64,000 nucleotides of DNA. Origin: Phocaeicola barnesiae DSM 18169 = JCM 13652. GTDB lineage: Bacteria; Bacteroidota; Bacteroidia; Bacteroidales; Bacteroidaceae. Location: positions 1 to 64,000 of the forward strand of contig NZ_KB894651.1 of the NCBI RefSeq assembly GCF_000374585.1, written 5' to 3'. Below, piece by piece: positions 36,618 through 46,032 of this stretch (positions within the stretch are counted from its first letter, which is position 1; each line of letters starts with the position of its first letter). A program made the position numbers and the translations under genes. Below the pieces are notes generated by a model. The model saw only the letters and a list, made by a program, of their open reading frames with translations. It made no database searches and was not told where the DNA came from.

Positions 36618-36648
36618 TTTAACCGCTTCTAAAAATTCCCTACCTTTG
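36618..36648 (+). promoter_or_regulatory. thyA promoter
   Basis: TTTA (36618-36621), 19 bases, TACCTTTG (36641-36648). The -7 is exact and the -33 differs at one base. The thyA ATG at 36673 is 24 bases on. A longer in-frame start at 36526 lies inside array B and upstream of this promoter, so it is rejected. Confidence 0.7.
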
Positions 36649-36672
36649 CACCAAGAAAAAACGATAACGAAT

Positions 36673-37467
36673 ATGAAACAATACCTAGACCTGTTGCAAC
36701 GCATCCGCACCGAAGGCGTGAAGAAAGAAGACCGCACGGGAACGGGCACCATCAGTGTGTTCGGGCATCAGATGCGCTTCAACCTGGAGGACGGATTTCC
36801 ACTGGTCACTACCAAAAAGCTGCACTTGAAATCCATTATCCACGAACTGCTCTGGTTCCTCAGTGGAGACACCAACGTAAAATACCTGCAAGAAAACGGC
36901 GTACGCATCTGGAACGAATGGGCGGACGAAAACGGTGACCTGGGACATATCTACGGTTACCAGTGGCGCTCATGGCCCGACTACGAAGGAGGATTCATCG
37001 ACCAGATTTCGGAAGCCGTAGAAACCATCCGCAAGAATCCGGATTCACGCCGCATCATCGTCAATGCCTGGAACGTAGCCGACCTGAAGAAGATGAATCT
37101 GCCACCTTGCCACATGTTTTTCCAGTTCTACGTGGCCAACGGAAGACTGAGCCTGCAGATGTATCAGCGTAGCGCGGATACTTTCCTGGGGGTACCGTTC
37201 AACATTGCCTCGTATGCCCTGCTGCTCCAGATGATGGCGCAAGTGACAGGACTGGAAGCCGGCGATTTCATCCATACGCTGGGAGACGCCCACATCTACC
37301 TGAACCACTTGGAACAGGTAGACCTGCAACTGACCCGCACACCGCGTCCGCTTCCGGTGATGAAACTCAATCCGGACGTAAAGGACATCTTCGGATTCCG
37401 CTATGAGGACTTCCAGTTGGAAGGTTACGACCCATGGCCGCACATTGCCGGAAAAGTGTCTGTTTAA
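36673..37467 (+). CDS. thyA: Thymidylate synthase
   Basis: A 264-residue ThyA, identical in length to the E. coli enzyme. It methylates dUMP to dTMP with methylenetetrahydrofolate in the cytoplasm. The N-terminal dUMP phosphate loop ([12 protein letters not shown]), the catalytic Cys in [12 protein letters not shown], the following [18 protein letters not shown] and the C-terminal folate-closing [11 protein letters not shown] are all intact. The start at 36673 gives the canonical MKQYLDLLQ opening. It is followed, across a repeat-rich 125-bp gap, by the dihydrofolate reductase gene that regenerates its cofactor. The pairing is the usual thyA-folA arrangement. Confidence 0.98.
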   Translation: MKQYLDLLQRIRTEGVKKEDRTGTGTISVFGHQMRFNLEDGFPLVTTKKLHLKSIIHELLWFLSGDTNVKYLQENGVRIWNEWADENGDLGHIYGYQWRSWPDYEGGFIDQISEAVETIRKNPDSRRIIVNAWNVADLKKMNLPPCHMFFQFYVANGRLSLQMYQRSADTFLGVPFNIASYALLLQMMAQVTGLEAGDFIHTLGDAHIYLNHLEQVDLQLTRTPRPLPVMKLNPDVKDIFGFRYEDFQLEGYDPWPHIAGKVSV

Positions 37468-37502
37468 TGAATAATTAATAATGAATAATTAATAATGAAT
37501 AA
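37468..37502 (+). repeat. 14-bp tandem repeat after thyA
   Basis: TGAATAATTAATAA occurs twice in a row (37468-37481 and 37482-37495), followed by a third partial copy TGAATAA. The repeat begins at the base after the thyA stop codon. Confidence 0.85.
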
Positions 37503-37532
37503 CGATGCGCTAGAGATACGTTAACTGGACCT

Positions 37533-37578
37533 GGTCAACTGAAACCTAGTCAACTAGTCAACTGAAACCTAGTCAACT
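37533..37578 (+). repeat. 23-bp tandem duplication between thyA and folA
   Basis: A 23-base unit (start RGTCAACTGAAACCT, end AGTCAACT) is present twice, at 37533-37555 and 37556-37578, with a single difference at the first base. Inside each unit the octamer AGTCAACT is itself doubled. It ends 14 bases before the folA ATG, so it forms the folA leader. Confidence 0.9.
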
Positions 37579-37592
37579 AAAAAATAACTCCA

Positions 37593-38111
37593 ATGATTCT
37601 ATCCATCATCGTAGCAGTCAACCGGAAACTGGCCATCGGATTCGAGAACCGGCTGATTTATCGGGTACCGAACGACCTGAAACGCTTCAAGGCCTTGACC
37701 ACCGGACATACCATCATCATGGGCCGAAAGACGTTCGATTCGCTTCCGAAAGGTGCGCTACCCAATCGCCGGAACATCGTACTGAGCCGGCAGGAACTGA
37801 ACATACCGGGAGCCGAATGCTTCCACTCACTGGAAGAAGCCCTGAAAACCTGCCGGACAGAAGAAGAAGTGTTCATCATCGGCGGAGCGAGCCTCTACCG
37901 CGAAGCACTTCCCCTGGCCGACCGTCTCTACCTGACCGAGATTGAGGATGCAGACCAACCGGCCGATACATTCTTCCCTGCCATCGATCTGAATGTATGG
38001 CACGAAAAAAACAGAGAATGCCACCCGACAGACGAAAAGCATCTCTACCCTTATTGCTTCATCGATTATGAACGGATAAAGGAACACGTTCCGGCTTCAG
38101 AAAATCAATGA
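37593..38111 (+). CDS. folA: Dihydrofolate reductase
   Basis: A 172-residue DHFR that reduces dihydrofolate made by thymidylate synthase to tetrahydrofolate with NADPH. Visible family elements: the N-terminal strand ILSIIVAVNRKLAIGFENRL (catalytic loop), the LKRFKALTTGHTIIMGRKTF segment with the NADPH-binding GRKTF, and the VFIIGGASLYREALPLADRLYLTEI glycine pair. In place of the E. coli-type W at the Met20 loop this enzyme has F in IGFENRL. The length is slightly above E. coli DHFR (159). It stands 125 bp behind thyA. No terminator separates them, so one transcript is likely. Confidence 0.97.
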   Translation: MILSIIVAVNRKLAIGFENRLIYRVPNDLKRFKALTTGHTIIMGRKTFDSLPKGALPNRRNIVLSRQELNIPGAECFHSLEEALKTCRTEEEVFIIGGASLYREALPLADRLYLTEIEDADQPADTFFPAIDLNVWHEKNRECHPTDEKHLYPYCFIDYERIKEHVPASENQ

Positions 38112-38132
38112 TACTTGGACACCTGTCCAGAA

Positions 38133-38177
38133 AAAGTGCCCTATCATTCCCCGCAACGGAGTATGATAGGGCACTTT
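38133..38177. terminator. Bidirectional terminator between folA and the Lrp-type gene
   Basis: AAAGTGCCCTATCAT (38133-38147) pairs perfectly with ATGATAGGGCACTTT (38163-38177), flanked by A's on one side and T's on the other, so it can serve both convergent genes. Confidence 0.88.
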
Positions 38178-38218
38178 CTATATCTTTTACCTTTCCGGTA
38201 TCAGCCGGATACCAGTGG

Positions 38219-38698
38219 TTAATCTTCCTCATCCGCCAAATCCAGAATCGGCATCTGACGCTTGATGGCTTCACGGAAGGAAATAATGGTTTCCGAACGG
38301 GAAAGTCCCAATGGCTGGAGCTTGTCATGAATGATGTCCAGCAAATGATGGTTGTTCTTGGCGTAAATCTTGATGAACATATCGTACTGTCCTGTCGTGA
38401 AGTGACATTCCACCACTTCCGGAATCTGTCTCAACCCTTCGGTCACCGAGTCAAACTGCTCGGGGTCCTTCAGGTAAAGTCCGATGTAAGCACACGTTTC
38501 ATACCCTATCTTTTCGGGGTCAATAACAAACTCCGATCCCTTCAGAATGCCGAGGTTCGTCAGCTTCTGAATCCGCTGGTGAATAGCGGCACCGGACACG
38601 TTGCAGGCACGGGCGACTTCCAGAAACGGAATACGTGCATTGTCGGCTATCAATCGTAAAATTTGTTCGTCTAAGCTATCTAACTGATGATGTCCCAT
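38219..38698 (-). CDS. Lrp/AsnC-family transcriptional regulator
   Basis: A 159-residue Lrp/AsnC regulator. The start at 38698 (MGHHQLDSLDEQILRLI) gives the usual length; an ATG at 38731 would add 11 residues of no family match. The N-terminal winged HTH (about 10-60: FLEVARACNVSGAAIHQRIQKL) binds DNA. The C-terminal RAM domain (about 70-145: YIGLYLKDPEQF, CHFTTGQYDMFIKIYAKN) senses amino acids and assembles oligomers. Targets probably include amino acid transport or catabolism genes. It is divergent from an M64 peptidase gene, across about 140 bp, and could regulate it. A -7-like TATATTTG (38721-38728, minus) precedes it. Confidence 0.93.
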   Translation of the reverse strand: MGHHQLDSLDEQILRLIADNARIPFLEVARACNVSGAAIHQRIQKLTNLGILKGSEFVIDPEKIGYETCAYIGLYLKDPEQFDSVTEGLRQIPEVVECHFTTGQYDMFIKIYAKNNHHLLDIIHDKLQPLGLSRSETIISFREAIKRQMPILDLADEED

Positions 38699-38802
38699 TT
38701 TTAATACAATTAAAACACGACAAATATACATCTTTTTTCCACATAAAACCCGCTATCTATAACTTTTATGCAGGCTATAAGTGTGAAATTAATAGTAAAT
38801 CG

Positions 38803-38810
38803 TATCTTTG
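38803..38810 (+). promoter_or_regulatory. -7 element of the M64 peptidase gene
   Basis: TATCTTTG matches the Bacteroides -7 consensus exactly, 28 bases before the ATG at 38839. No strict TTTG stands at the -33 position, which may mean dependence on an activator. Confidence 0.5.
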
Positions 38811-38838
38811 TCGGATATTACACAATTCATTAACATTT

Positions 38839-40134
38839 ATGACCATGAAAAAATTCCTGCTTTGCTGGGCTCTGGGTGGATGTATCGCTCTCCCGATGAA
38901 TGCCCAGAATTTTGACGATTACTTCACCGACAAGACCCTTCGACTCGACTACATCTTTACCGGCGATGCACACCACCAGGATATCTGCCTGGACGAAATC
39001 TGTTCACTTCCACAATGGGCCGGACGCCGGCATCACCTGAGTGAACTTCCACTGGAAGGAAACGGAAACGTCACCGTAACGGACAAGGCTACCGGAAAAG
39101 TAATTTACCGGACTTCGTTCTCCAGCCTGTTTCAGGAATGGATAAGCGAAGCGGAAGCATTCCATACCCGCCGCGGATTCGAAAACTCGTTTCTGATTCC
39201 GTATCCTAAACAACCGGTCACCGTTACAGTAGAGTTGCAGGACAAATTCCGTAAGACTTCTGCCAGCATGAGCCACGAAGTACGTCCGGATGATATCCTG
39301 ATACACCAGAAAGGAACCAGCCGCATCACCCCACACCGCTACCTGCTACAGAGCGGTACAGCAGAGGACTGTATCGACGTAGCCATCATGGCCGAAGGAT
39401 ATACCGCACAGGAAATGGACCTCTTCTACCAGGATGCCGAAAAGGCTTGCCGGGCTATCTTCGACCACGAACCGTTCAAGCATCTGAAAGACCGGTTCAA
39501 CATTGTAGCCGTAGCGAGCGAATCACTGGATAGCGGTGTCAGCATCCCTCGTCAGCAAGAATGGAAATCGACGGCAGTCAGCTCCCACTTCGACACCTTC
39601 TATTCCGACCGCTACCTTACAACCCGAAGCGTGAAGTCTATCCACAACTGGTTGGCAGGTATTCCGTACGAACACATCATCATCCTGGCCAATACCGATA
39701 CCTATGGCGGAGGAGGCATCTACAACTCGTACACCCTGACCACTGCCCATCACCCGATGTTCGAACCGGTAGTAGTTCATGAGTTCGGACACAGCTTCGG
39801 AGGATTAGCCGACGAATATGCTTACGGCGATCCGGAAAGTCCCTTCTACCCGAAGACCGTCGAACCATGGGAACAAAACATTACAACACTGGTTCACTTT
39901 GAAGATAAATGGAAAGACCTGGTTCCCGAAGGGACACCGATACCTACTCCGGCAGAAACCAACCCACAAACTCTTTATACGAAGGTAGGGGTATACGAAG
40001 GAGCAGGCTACACTACCAAAGGAGTATACCGTCCTACAACCGAATGCCGGATGAAAATTAACGAGGCACCTCAATTCTGTCCGGTCTGCCAGCGTGCTTT
40101 GGAAAAACTCATCCGTTTCTACACCGATAAATAA
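38839..40134 (+). CDS. M64-family zinc metallopeptidase
   Basis: A 431-residue secreted protein. The start at 38839 opens a signal peptide ending in MNAQ. The frame is open 204 bases further upstream, but that part overlaps the Lrp gene and its promoter. An N-terminal M64 domain (about 20-150) precedes the peptidase domain. Zinc ligands lie in VVHEFGHSFGGLADE (about residues 312-326), with the HExxH-like HEFGH and the later D typical of this family; a second Cys/His-containing tail (CRMKINEAPQFCPVC) is also conserved. The family was named for an IgA peptidase, but IgA cleavage should not be assumed. A GNAT gene follows 9 bp later. Confidence 0.9.
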   Translation: MTMKKFLLCWALGGCIALPMNAQNFDDYFTDKTLRLDYIFTGDAHHQDICLDEICSLPQWAGRRHHLSELPLEGNGNVTVTDKATGKVIYRTSFSSLFQEWISEAEAFHTRRGFENSFLIPYPKQPVTVTVELQDKFRKTSASMSHEVRPDDILIHQKGTSRITPHRYLLQSGTAEDCIDVAIMAEGYTAQEMDLFYQDAEKACRAIFDHEPFKHLKDRFNIVAVASESLDSGVSIPRQQEWKSTAVSSHFDTFYSDRYLTTRSVKSIHNWLAGIPYEHIIILANTDTYGGGGIYNSYTLTTAHHPMFEPVVVHEFGHSFGGLADEYAYGDPESPFYPKTVEPWEQNITTLVHFEDKWKDLVPEGTPIPTPAETNPQTLYTKVGVYEGAGYTTKGVYRPTTECRMKINEAPQFCPVCQRALEKLIRFYTDK

Positions 40135-40143
40135 CCGACAATT

Positions 40144-40680
40144 ATGATACAGTTTATCCCCATCCGAACAAACCACACAAGTTATCCTTTCGTAGAACAG
40201 CTCATGCTGGATTCGTTCCCCCTTACCGAACGGAGAACCGAAAAAGACCAACGTGAAGTCACCGATAACGAACCGCGTTTCAAATGCATGCTGATTACAG
40301 ATGGAACTCTGGAGATAGGCCTTATCACACTCTGGCAATTCCCGGATTTCACGTATGTGGAACACCTGGCGACTTCCCCCTCGGTAAGGAACCAAGGTTA
40401 CGGCAAACAAATCATGCTCAAGCTGACGGAACTCGTACCGGGTCTGGTTCTACTGGAGGTAGAGCTCCCCGAAAACGAACTGAGCCGCCGTCGTATCGGC
40501 TTCTACGAACGATGCGGCTTCACCCTGCATCCGTATGAATATCTCCAGCCTCCCTACCATGCCGGAGGAGAACCTTTTCCACTCCGCATCATGACCAAAG
40601 GAACAGAAATCTTCACGCTAGAAGAGTTCGAAAAGTGCCGGGAATCCATCTACAGGTATGTATACAAATATATTCCGTAA
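40144..40680 (+). CDS. GNAT-family N-acetyltransferase
   Basis: A 178-residue GNAT acetyltransferase. The acetyl-CoA-binding motif A is VEHLATSPSVRNQGYGKQIMLKL (about residues 77-99), with R/Q-x-x-G-x-G/A in RNQGYG. Beta 5 and helix 4 follow in FYERCGFTLHP. The central LITLWQFPDF strand and the C-terminal extension fit small-molecule acetyltransferases. The substrate is unknown. It is 9 bp behind the M64 peptidase gene, so both are likely on one message. A hairpin beyond the stop belongs mainly to the convergent SusD gene. Confidence 0.9.
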   Translation: MIQFIPIRTNHTSYPFVEQLMLDSFPLTERRTEKDQREVTDNEPRFKCMLITDGTLEIGLITLWQFPDFTYVEHLATSPSVRNQGYGKQIMLKLTELVPGLVLLEVELPENELSRRRIGFYERCGFTLHPYEYLQPPYHAGGEPFPLRIMTKGTEIFTLEEFEKCRESIYRYVYKYIP

Positions 40681-40700
40681 AATCATACACAAACAAAAAA

Positions 40701-40724
40701 CGGGTGAGCCCCAAAGCTCACCCG
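40701..40724 (-). terminator. Terminator of the SusCD operon
   Basis: CGGGTGAGC (40701-40709) pairs with GCTCACCCG (40716-40724), loop CCCAAA. On the minus strand six T's follow directly, a classic intrinsic terminator. Confidence 0.9.
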
Positions 40725-40746
40725 CCCATGTTAAAACTTAAATCAA

Positions 40747-42441
40747 TCAGAAGTTGCCTAAGTTAGCATTATCCCACCAAACATGAGTACCTCCCTTATC
40801 ACCGGAGATACCGTTCTTGCTTGTATTTTCCTTATCCAGCAACTCCAATCCCATAGCAATACCTTGCGCATTAGTGTCGTAAGCATTGCTACTATAGATA
40901 ACACGACGTACACCTTCTTCCGTATTGACTGCCCCGTTACTTTCGTTCACGTAAGCCGGGAACAGACGAGGATATCCTGTACGACGTTGTTCTGCCCATG
41001 CTTCGATAGAAAGCGGGAACAAGGCGAAATACTTCTGGGTAATGATTCGCTCCAGTTTGGCTTCCTTATCTGCACTTTCATCCCATTTTACACAAAGCTT
41101 GTTCAATGCCGGAGTATTCAGTTTCGGGTCTACCGGGTCTACAAAATCTATCTGAGTCGTTGTACCGTTAATGTAGGCATCTACCGCACCAGCCTCGTAG
41201 GCTTCCACACCTGCATACTTACCACGGTAACTTAATTCGTTTGCCATAGAAACACGGATACCCTCTTCGTACAAGCTCTGTACACTGGCACTACCAATGT
41301 CCCAACGGAGCTTAGCTTCAGCCAACAGGAAGTAGGATTCAGCAGCCTTGAAGATAGGCAACGGCATGGAATAGACACCGATGGTATTCTGTGGGTCAAT
41401 CCATTGTGAGAAACTTGCCCAATTGTTTGGTTTACCAGGCAGACCGGCGGCAAACCGGATTCCCAAGTATTGTGTTCCGGCCGGAACCACCACGTTACCG
41501 TTCAAATCAACTACGTCGGCACTGTTCTTCGTCATGTACAGCGGTTGGCGCGGGTCTTTCATACCCGACATCAAAGTAACCAGGTTGGCATTGAATCCAC
41601 AATCGCCCCAGTTGAACATCAGCCACATTTCATTCTCCAGACTCTTATCGATAACAATATCGGTATTTACTGTAGCCAACGTATTGGCAGCAGCTTCGGT
41701 TGCTACCTGCTTCAAGTCTATTCCTGCTTCCTTCATTTCCGCTTCACGCTTGGAAAGACGGAGAGCCATACGCAACTTCAAGGTATTAGCGACCTTCACC
41801 CACAATTGTGTATCAGCATTACACCAGCTATCAAAAGTTGCGAGTGTAGTCTTTTCGGCTTCAGACATTGCCTGGATATCAGTAATTGCCTTATCCAGGT
41901 CCTTGAACATCGCCACAAACAACTCCTGCTGACTATCGAACGGATAATAAGACTCATATTCTCCGGAAAGAATGGAACTGTAGGCCAACGGACCGTGCGC
42001 ATCGGTAGTCATCAAGGTACCATACGCCTGTACAATCCGCATTACACCGGCCAAGCCCAGATTGCCTTCTTCATCACAATCGGCAATGATACGGCGGGTA
42101 TTGTTGAAGATATGCAGGTAATAGTTTTCATACATACCGCCACTATGTCCACGGTTCTCACCCATATCACCATTGGTAAAGTTACCGTTCGGAGTCATGA
42201 AGTAACCGCTATACAAGTCAATGGTCAGATTAGTCCAGAACTGGAACATATTCTGCTGGGGAGGATAGCAGTATTGCATCGGTTCCGCACATTGGGCAGA
42301 AAACGGCAGGTTATTCGGGTCAACCTGTACACTATTGGTATTCAGCGACTCGAAATTATCTGTACAAGAAGTCATCAGACTACTTCCCATCCATGGAAGA
42401 GCCACTAAAAGGGCATATTGATAAATTTTATTTCGTTTCAT
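40747..42441 (-). CDS. SusD/RagB-family nutrient-binding lipoprotein
   Basis: A 564-residue surface lipoprotein. The signal ends in the lipobox LMTSC (Cys about residue 26), followed by TDNFESLNTN. The sequence has the helical TPR-based SusD fold, closest in style to the SusD-like branch with PNNLPFSAQ and LFPLSIEAWAEQRRTGYPRL near the end. It caps the SusC-type channel encoded 12 bp upstream in the same operon and binds the ligand before import. No glycoside hydrolase, sulfatase or regulator accompanies the pair. The ligand could be a glycan or, as for RagAB, a peptide. Confidence 0.95.
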   Translation of the reverse strand: MKRNKIYQYALLVALPWMGSSLMTSCTDNFESLNTNSVQVDPNNLPFSAQCAEPMQYCYPPQQNMFQFWTNLTIDLYSGYFMTPNGNFTNGDMGENRGHSGGMYENYYLHIFNNTRRIIADCDEEGNLGLAGVMRIVQAYGTLMTTDAHGPLAYSSILSGEYESYYPFDSQQELFVAMFKDLDKAITDIQAMSEAEKTTLATFDSWCNADTQLWVKVANTLKLRMALRLSKREAEMKEAGIDLKQVATEAAANTLATVNTDIVIDKSLENEMWLMFNWGDCGFNANLVTLMSGMKDPRQPLYMTKNSADVVDLNGNVVVPAGTQYLGIRFAAGLPGKPNNWASFSQWIDPQNTIGVYSMPLPIFKAAESYFLLAEAKLRWDIGSASVQSLYEEGIRVSMANELSYRGKYAGVEAYEAGAVDAYINGTTTQIDFVDPVDPKLNTPALNKLCVKWDESADKEAKLERIITQKYFALFPLSIEAWAEQRRTGYPRLFPAYVNESNGAVNTEEGVRRVIYSSNAYDTNAQGIAMGLELLDKENTSKNGISGDKGGTHVWWDNANLGNF

Positions 42442-42453
42442 AATCAGGCTTTT

Positions 42454-45400
42454 TTAGAAGTTAAGTTTCAGATTCAAACCAAAGCTACGTGAAGTAGGTA
42501 ACGCAAACATATCCACACCCTGTACACCGTTTCCGGTACCGGCAGATACGTCCGGATCCATCGGAGCATCCTTGTAGAAGAAGAACAGGTTACGTCCGAT
42601 GATAGCGGCTGTCAGGTTCTTTCCTACACCAAACAGGTTACGGAAGGTATAACCCAGACTCAATTCACGTAGACGTACATTGGTTGCATCGTAAACATAG
42701 AATTCATTGGCATACGGACTATTGAAATTGCTGGCACCAGTTGTTGTATACCATGCCTTCGGTTCGAATTCTACACCGTCTACTACTACCTTACCTGCAT
42801 CGCGGGCTTCACCTGTACGCTTGGAAACACCCCAACCATCGAGTGTAGCTTCTGTCATTGACAATACCTTACCTCCGAATTTACCATCAATCAGGAAAGA
42901 CAAGGTGAAATCCTTGTAATGGAAGGTATTTGACCATCCGGCATTGAACTTCGCATTCATATTGCCTGCATAAATCATATCTTCTGTAGTATCACCACTT
43001 ACAATCGGATTGCCGGTAGTAGCGTCCTTCATCGGTTTACCGCTATCGTCGCGCATGATATGACGTACATACAAGTCTCCGTAAGAACCACCTTCTTTCA
43101 GAATAATCTTGGCACCACCGAAATCAGTCAATGTCAAACCGTTCGGAAGATCATCCACCAGTTCCTTGATGGTATTGTCGTTGTAAGAGAAGTTCAAGTC
43201 TGTACTCCAACTGAAGTCATCATTGAATTGCTGATACCATCCGGCACTGAATTCGAAACCTTGGTTCTCCACATTACCCGCATTGACATAACGGTTACGA
43301 AGACCTGATTCATACGGAGCAGCAACTGAGAAGAACTGATTCTTGGTATTCGTCTTATAATAGGTCAAACCGATGGTCAGACGGTTCTGGAAGAATGTAC
43401 CGTCAAAACCAACTTCAAAGGAATGCGTCTTTTCCGGCTTCAATGTACGGAACGGAGCATTTTCGGGCGGTGTAATGGAACCTTGTGTCTGCAAAGAGTA
43501 AAGCAAATTACTCATAAATACCGGAACGTCATTACCTACGATAGAATAGCTGGCACGAACTTTGAATAAGTTCACATTCTTACCTAAATCGACGAATCTG
43601 TCTAACAGGAAGCTACCACCTACTGACGGATAGAAGAATGAACAACTTTCGGTAAATGCCAAAGCAGATGACCAGTCATTACGAGCAGAGAAATCGATAA
43701 ACAATCCGTCCTTATAACCGAACTGTGCAGTAGCAAACACAGCGTTCAATCGTTTTTCTGTATTCCAATTATCATTTTTACCAACGGTAGACATGTTGGT
43801 GTAATAGTTATTCGGAGTAAAGATGTTCGGATAATAGATGTTACCGTTACCCGGTGAAGTAAACTGAGTTCCTTCTGCCCACAAATCTACATGAGCGGTC
43901 TTACTCTTAGTAAAGCTGGAACCTGCAGTAGCCGAAACGAAGAAATCATTGAATGTATGGCTATAGCTCAGCAATACATCTCCGTAGAGCTGGTCACTGA
44001 AATAGCGATTATCCTTCATACGTCCCATCGGATACAGATTAGCGATACTGGAAGCATACAGATTGTGTTGCCAACGTTCTTCACCTCTTTCGTAGCGCAT
44101 ACGTCCTTGAATATTCAAATCTTTGGTGATATCCCACTTGATGCTTCCACCGAATTCATAACGGTTACGGTCTGTAATCGGAGTCTGACGGTTCAAAGTC
44201 CAATACGGGTTACTATACTGCTGAAGTCCTGTATTCGTCCAGTTCTGGATATTGCAACCTCTAGTGGCATCATACACTTCAAAATTATCTTTATAATAAT
44301 TCCAATCCTCGCCACGAGGGAACAGATATACACCTGTCAATGGATTAAACAGATATCCTGCAGCTGCCTGATTCTTCACATACTGATTGGTGTATTTCGC
44401 ACTGAAGTCAACATGTACACTCTTCAATATATTAAAACCTACCTTTGAATTCAAGTTATGGCTACGGTATGTATTCTCAGGAGTCATACCTTCTGAATAA
44501 ACATTACCATAAGAGAAGTAAGCCTGGATATTGTCGTTACCGCCAGACAATGAAATAGAGTTGTTAGTGGTAAATCCGGTACGATAAAATTCTTTTGCAT
44601 AATTAGGAGCAGGTGTTGAAAGTTTCTCACCCCAGCTGTATGTACCGTTGTCACTTACACCGTATGTATTTTGGAATTCAGGAAGTACCATCGGTGTTTC
44701 CATCGTTGTATTACTGGATACATTAACTGAAACCTTACCGGACTGGGCCGATTTAGTAGTAATCATAATGGCACCGTTAGCAGCTACTGCACCATACAAA
44801 GCAGCTGCCGAAGCTCCTTTCAACAAAGTAATGGAAGCAATATCATCTGGATTGATGGTTGACATCACATCACCACCGTCTCGTTCACCTCCATAATTAC
44901 TGCTCACCTGTGCTCCTGATACACTACTCATCACTGGAACACCATCCACTACAATCAACGGTTGGTTGCTACCACTGATAGACTTATTACCACGGAACAG
45001 AATCTTTGAAGAACCACCGGCACCGGTAGAGTTTGGAGTAATCATCAAACCAGCACTTTTACCTTGCAGGGAGTTGATCATGTTCACACTCTTGATATCA
45101 TTAACATCACTTCCCCCTACAGTCTGGGCTGAATAGGTCAATGTTTCAGATTGGCGCTGAATACCCATTGCGGTTACAACAACTTCACCTAAACTTTCGG
45201 CATCCGAAACCATGGTAACATTGATTGTTTTTCTTCCATTTACCGTTTCTTCTACCGTCTTCATACTGATGTAAGAGAAAACCAACACATCGTTCGGATT
45301 TACGGTTAACGAATAATGTCCGTCCATGTCGGTAACCGTTCCATTGGTAGTTCCCTTTACTAATACATTCACACCGATTAAAGGATCGCCCATTTCCTTA

Positions 45401-45501
45401 TCGATAACACTACCGGTAACAGTAATTGTTTGGGCATACATCCCAGTCAGGAACATTCCTATCAGGAACATTGTGACTACTAGAAATGATCGTTTTTGCA
45501 T
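42454..45501 (-). CDS. SusC/RagA-family TonB-linked outer membrane transporter
   Basis: A 1015-residue SusC-type TonB-dependent transporter. Signal peptide 1-23 (TGMYAQ). A carboxypeptidase-like domain follows (about 25-110: ITVTGSVIDKEMGDPLIGVNV, NGTVTDMDGHYSL), then the TonB-box region ESLGEVVVTAMGIQR and the plug (NMINSLQGKSAGLMITPN, IVVDGVPVMSS, ITLLKGASAAALYG). The barrel runs to the end, closing with RSFGLNLKLNF. It imports large ligands through the outer membrane with SusD as lid and energy from TonB-ExbBD, whose genes lie just upstream on the same strand. The operon is a stand-alone SusCD pair. Confidence 0.97.
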   Translation of the reverse strand: MQKRSFLVVTMFLIGMFLTGMYAQTITVTGSVIDKEMGDPLIGVNVLVKGTTNGTVTDMDGHYSLTVNPNDVLVFSYISMKTVEETVNGRKTINVTMVSDAESLGEVVVTAMGIQRQSETLTYSAQTVGGSDVNDIKSVNMINSLQGKSAGLMITPNSTGAGGSSKILFRGNKSISGSNQPLIVVDGVPVMSSVSGAQVSSNYGGERDGGDVMSTINPDDIASITLLKGASAAALYGAVAANGAIMITTKSAQSGKVSVNVSSNTTMETPMVLPEFQNTYGVSDNGTYSWGEKLSTPAPNYAKEFYRTGFTTNNSISLSGGNDNIQAYFSYGNVYSEGMTPENTYRSHNLNSKVGFNILKSVHVDFSAKYTNQYVKNQAAAGYLFNPLTGVYLFPRGEDWNYYKDNFEVYDATRGCNIQNWTNTGLQQYSNPYWTLNRQTPITDRNRYEFGGSIKWDITKDLNIQGRMRYERGEERWQHNLYASSIANLYPMGRMKDNRYFSDQLYGDVLLSYSHTFNDFFVSATAGSSFTKSKTAHVDLWAEGTQFTSPGNGNIYYPNIFTPNNYYTNMSTVGKNDNWNTEKRLNAVFATAQFGYKDGLFIDFSARNDWSSALAFTESCSFFYPSVGGSFLLDRFVDLGKNVNLFKVRASYSIVGNDVPVFMSNLLYSLQTQGSITPPENAPFRTLKPEKTHSFEVGFDGTFFQNRLTIGLTYYKTNTKNQFFSVAAPYESGLRNRYVNAGNVENQGFEFSAGWYQQFNDDFSWSTDLNFSYNDNTIKELVDDLPNGLTLTDFGGAKIILKEGGSYGDLYVRHIMRDDSGKPMKDATTGNPIVSGDTTEDMIYAGNMNAKFNAGWSNTFHYKDFTLSFLIDGKFGGKVLSMTEATLDGWGVSKRTGEARDAGKVVVDGVEFEPKAWYTTTGASNFNSPYANEFYVYDATNVRLRELSLGYTFRNLFGVGKNLTAAIIGRNLFFFYKDAPMDPDVSAGTGNGVQGVDMFALPTSRSFGLNLKLNF

Positions 45502-45977
45502 AGTTAAACAATTAAGGTTAATACTTTATTTAAGTTCTAGTCTTTAGTATGATTTACCACAAATCATTTCTCTGTATAGTTCTTGTATTTTCATGCAGCT
45601 TTCGCTAAATTAGAAAAAATATTTAAATATATATCCAACAGATAAAAATTTTATTTCCCCTATAACATTTTTTTAATGTAGAAAAATGAAAAATAGACGC
45701 TATTTATAGAAACAATTTATTCCAGATAGAAACAAAAAAGTGAAATAAAGAACCAATAGATATAAATTTAAGAATTTCAAGTATATTATGTCACTTTAAG
45801 CTTTGTCAATACAGACAGATTAATCTCCTCATTTACATGAAGGTATTGAGACATATACAGGATTTTTTTTGCGACACTATGCTAAGCCACAAGATTAACC
45901 AAACCAATCAACAAAAACAGATAATAATCAACTATTACACCCACATATATTTTCAAACACACAGATATAGACATAAC
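45502..45977. other. AT-rich upstream region of the SusCD operon
   Basis: About 475 bases without a gene. The region is clearly richer in A and T than its surroundings, with long A and T tracts. It must contain the susC promoter (minus strand), but I find no exact TAnnTTTG with a spaced TTTG. A 70-codon frame at 45837-46049 crosses the ExbD terminator and is rejected. Regulation by an unlinked factor or a small antisense RNA is possible but not visible. Confidence 0.5.
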
Positions 45978-46011
45978 AAAAAGGGACTGCCCGAATGGAC
46001 AATCCCTTTTT
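45978..46011 (-). terminator. Terminator of the ExbB-ExbD operon
   Basis: AAAAAGGGA (from 45978) pairs with TCCCTTTTT (ending 46011), with partial inner pairing TGCCC/GGACA and a short loop. A T run follows on the minus strand, 22 bp after the ExbD stop. Confidence 0.85.
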
Positions 46012-46032
46012 CTATAGCTTATAAATGTACTA

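Noticed and set aside
36526..36672. N-terminal extension of thyA
   Set aside because: It lies in repeat array B and upstream of the thyA promoter; thymidylate synthases begin at the [12 protein letters not shown] start at 36673.
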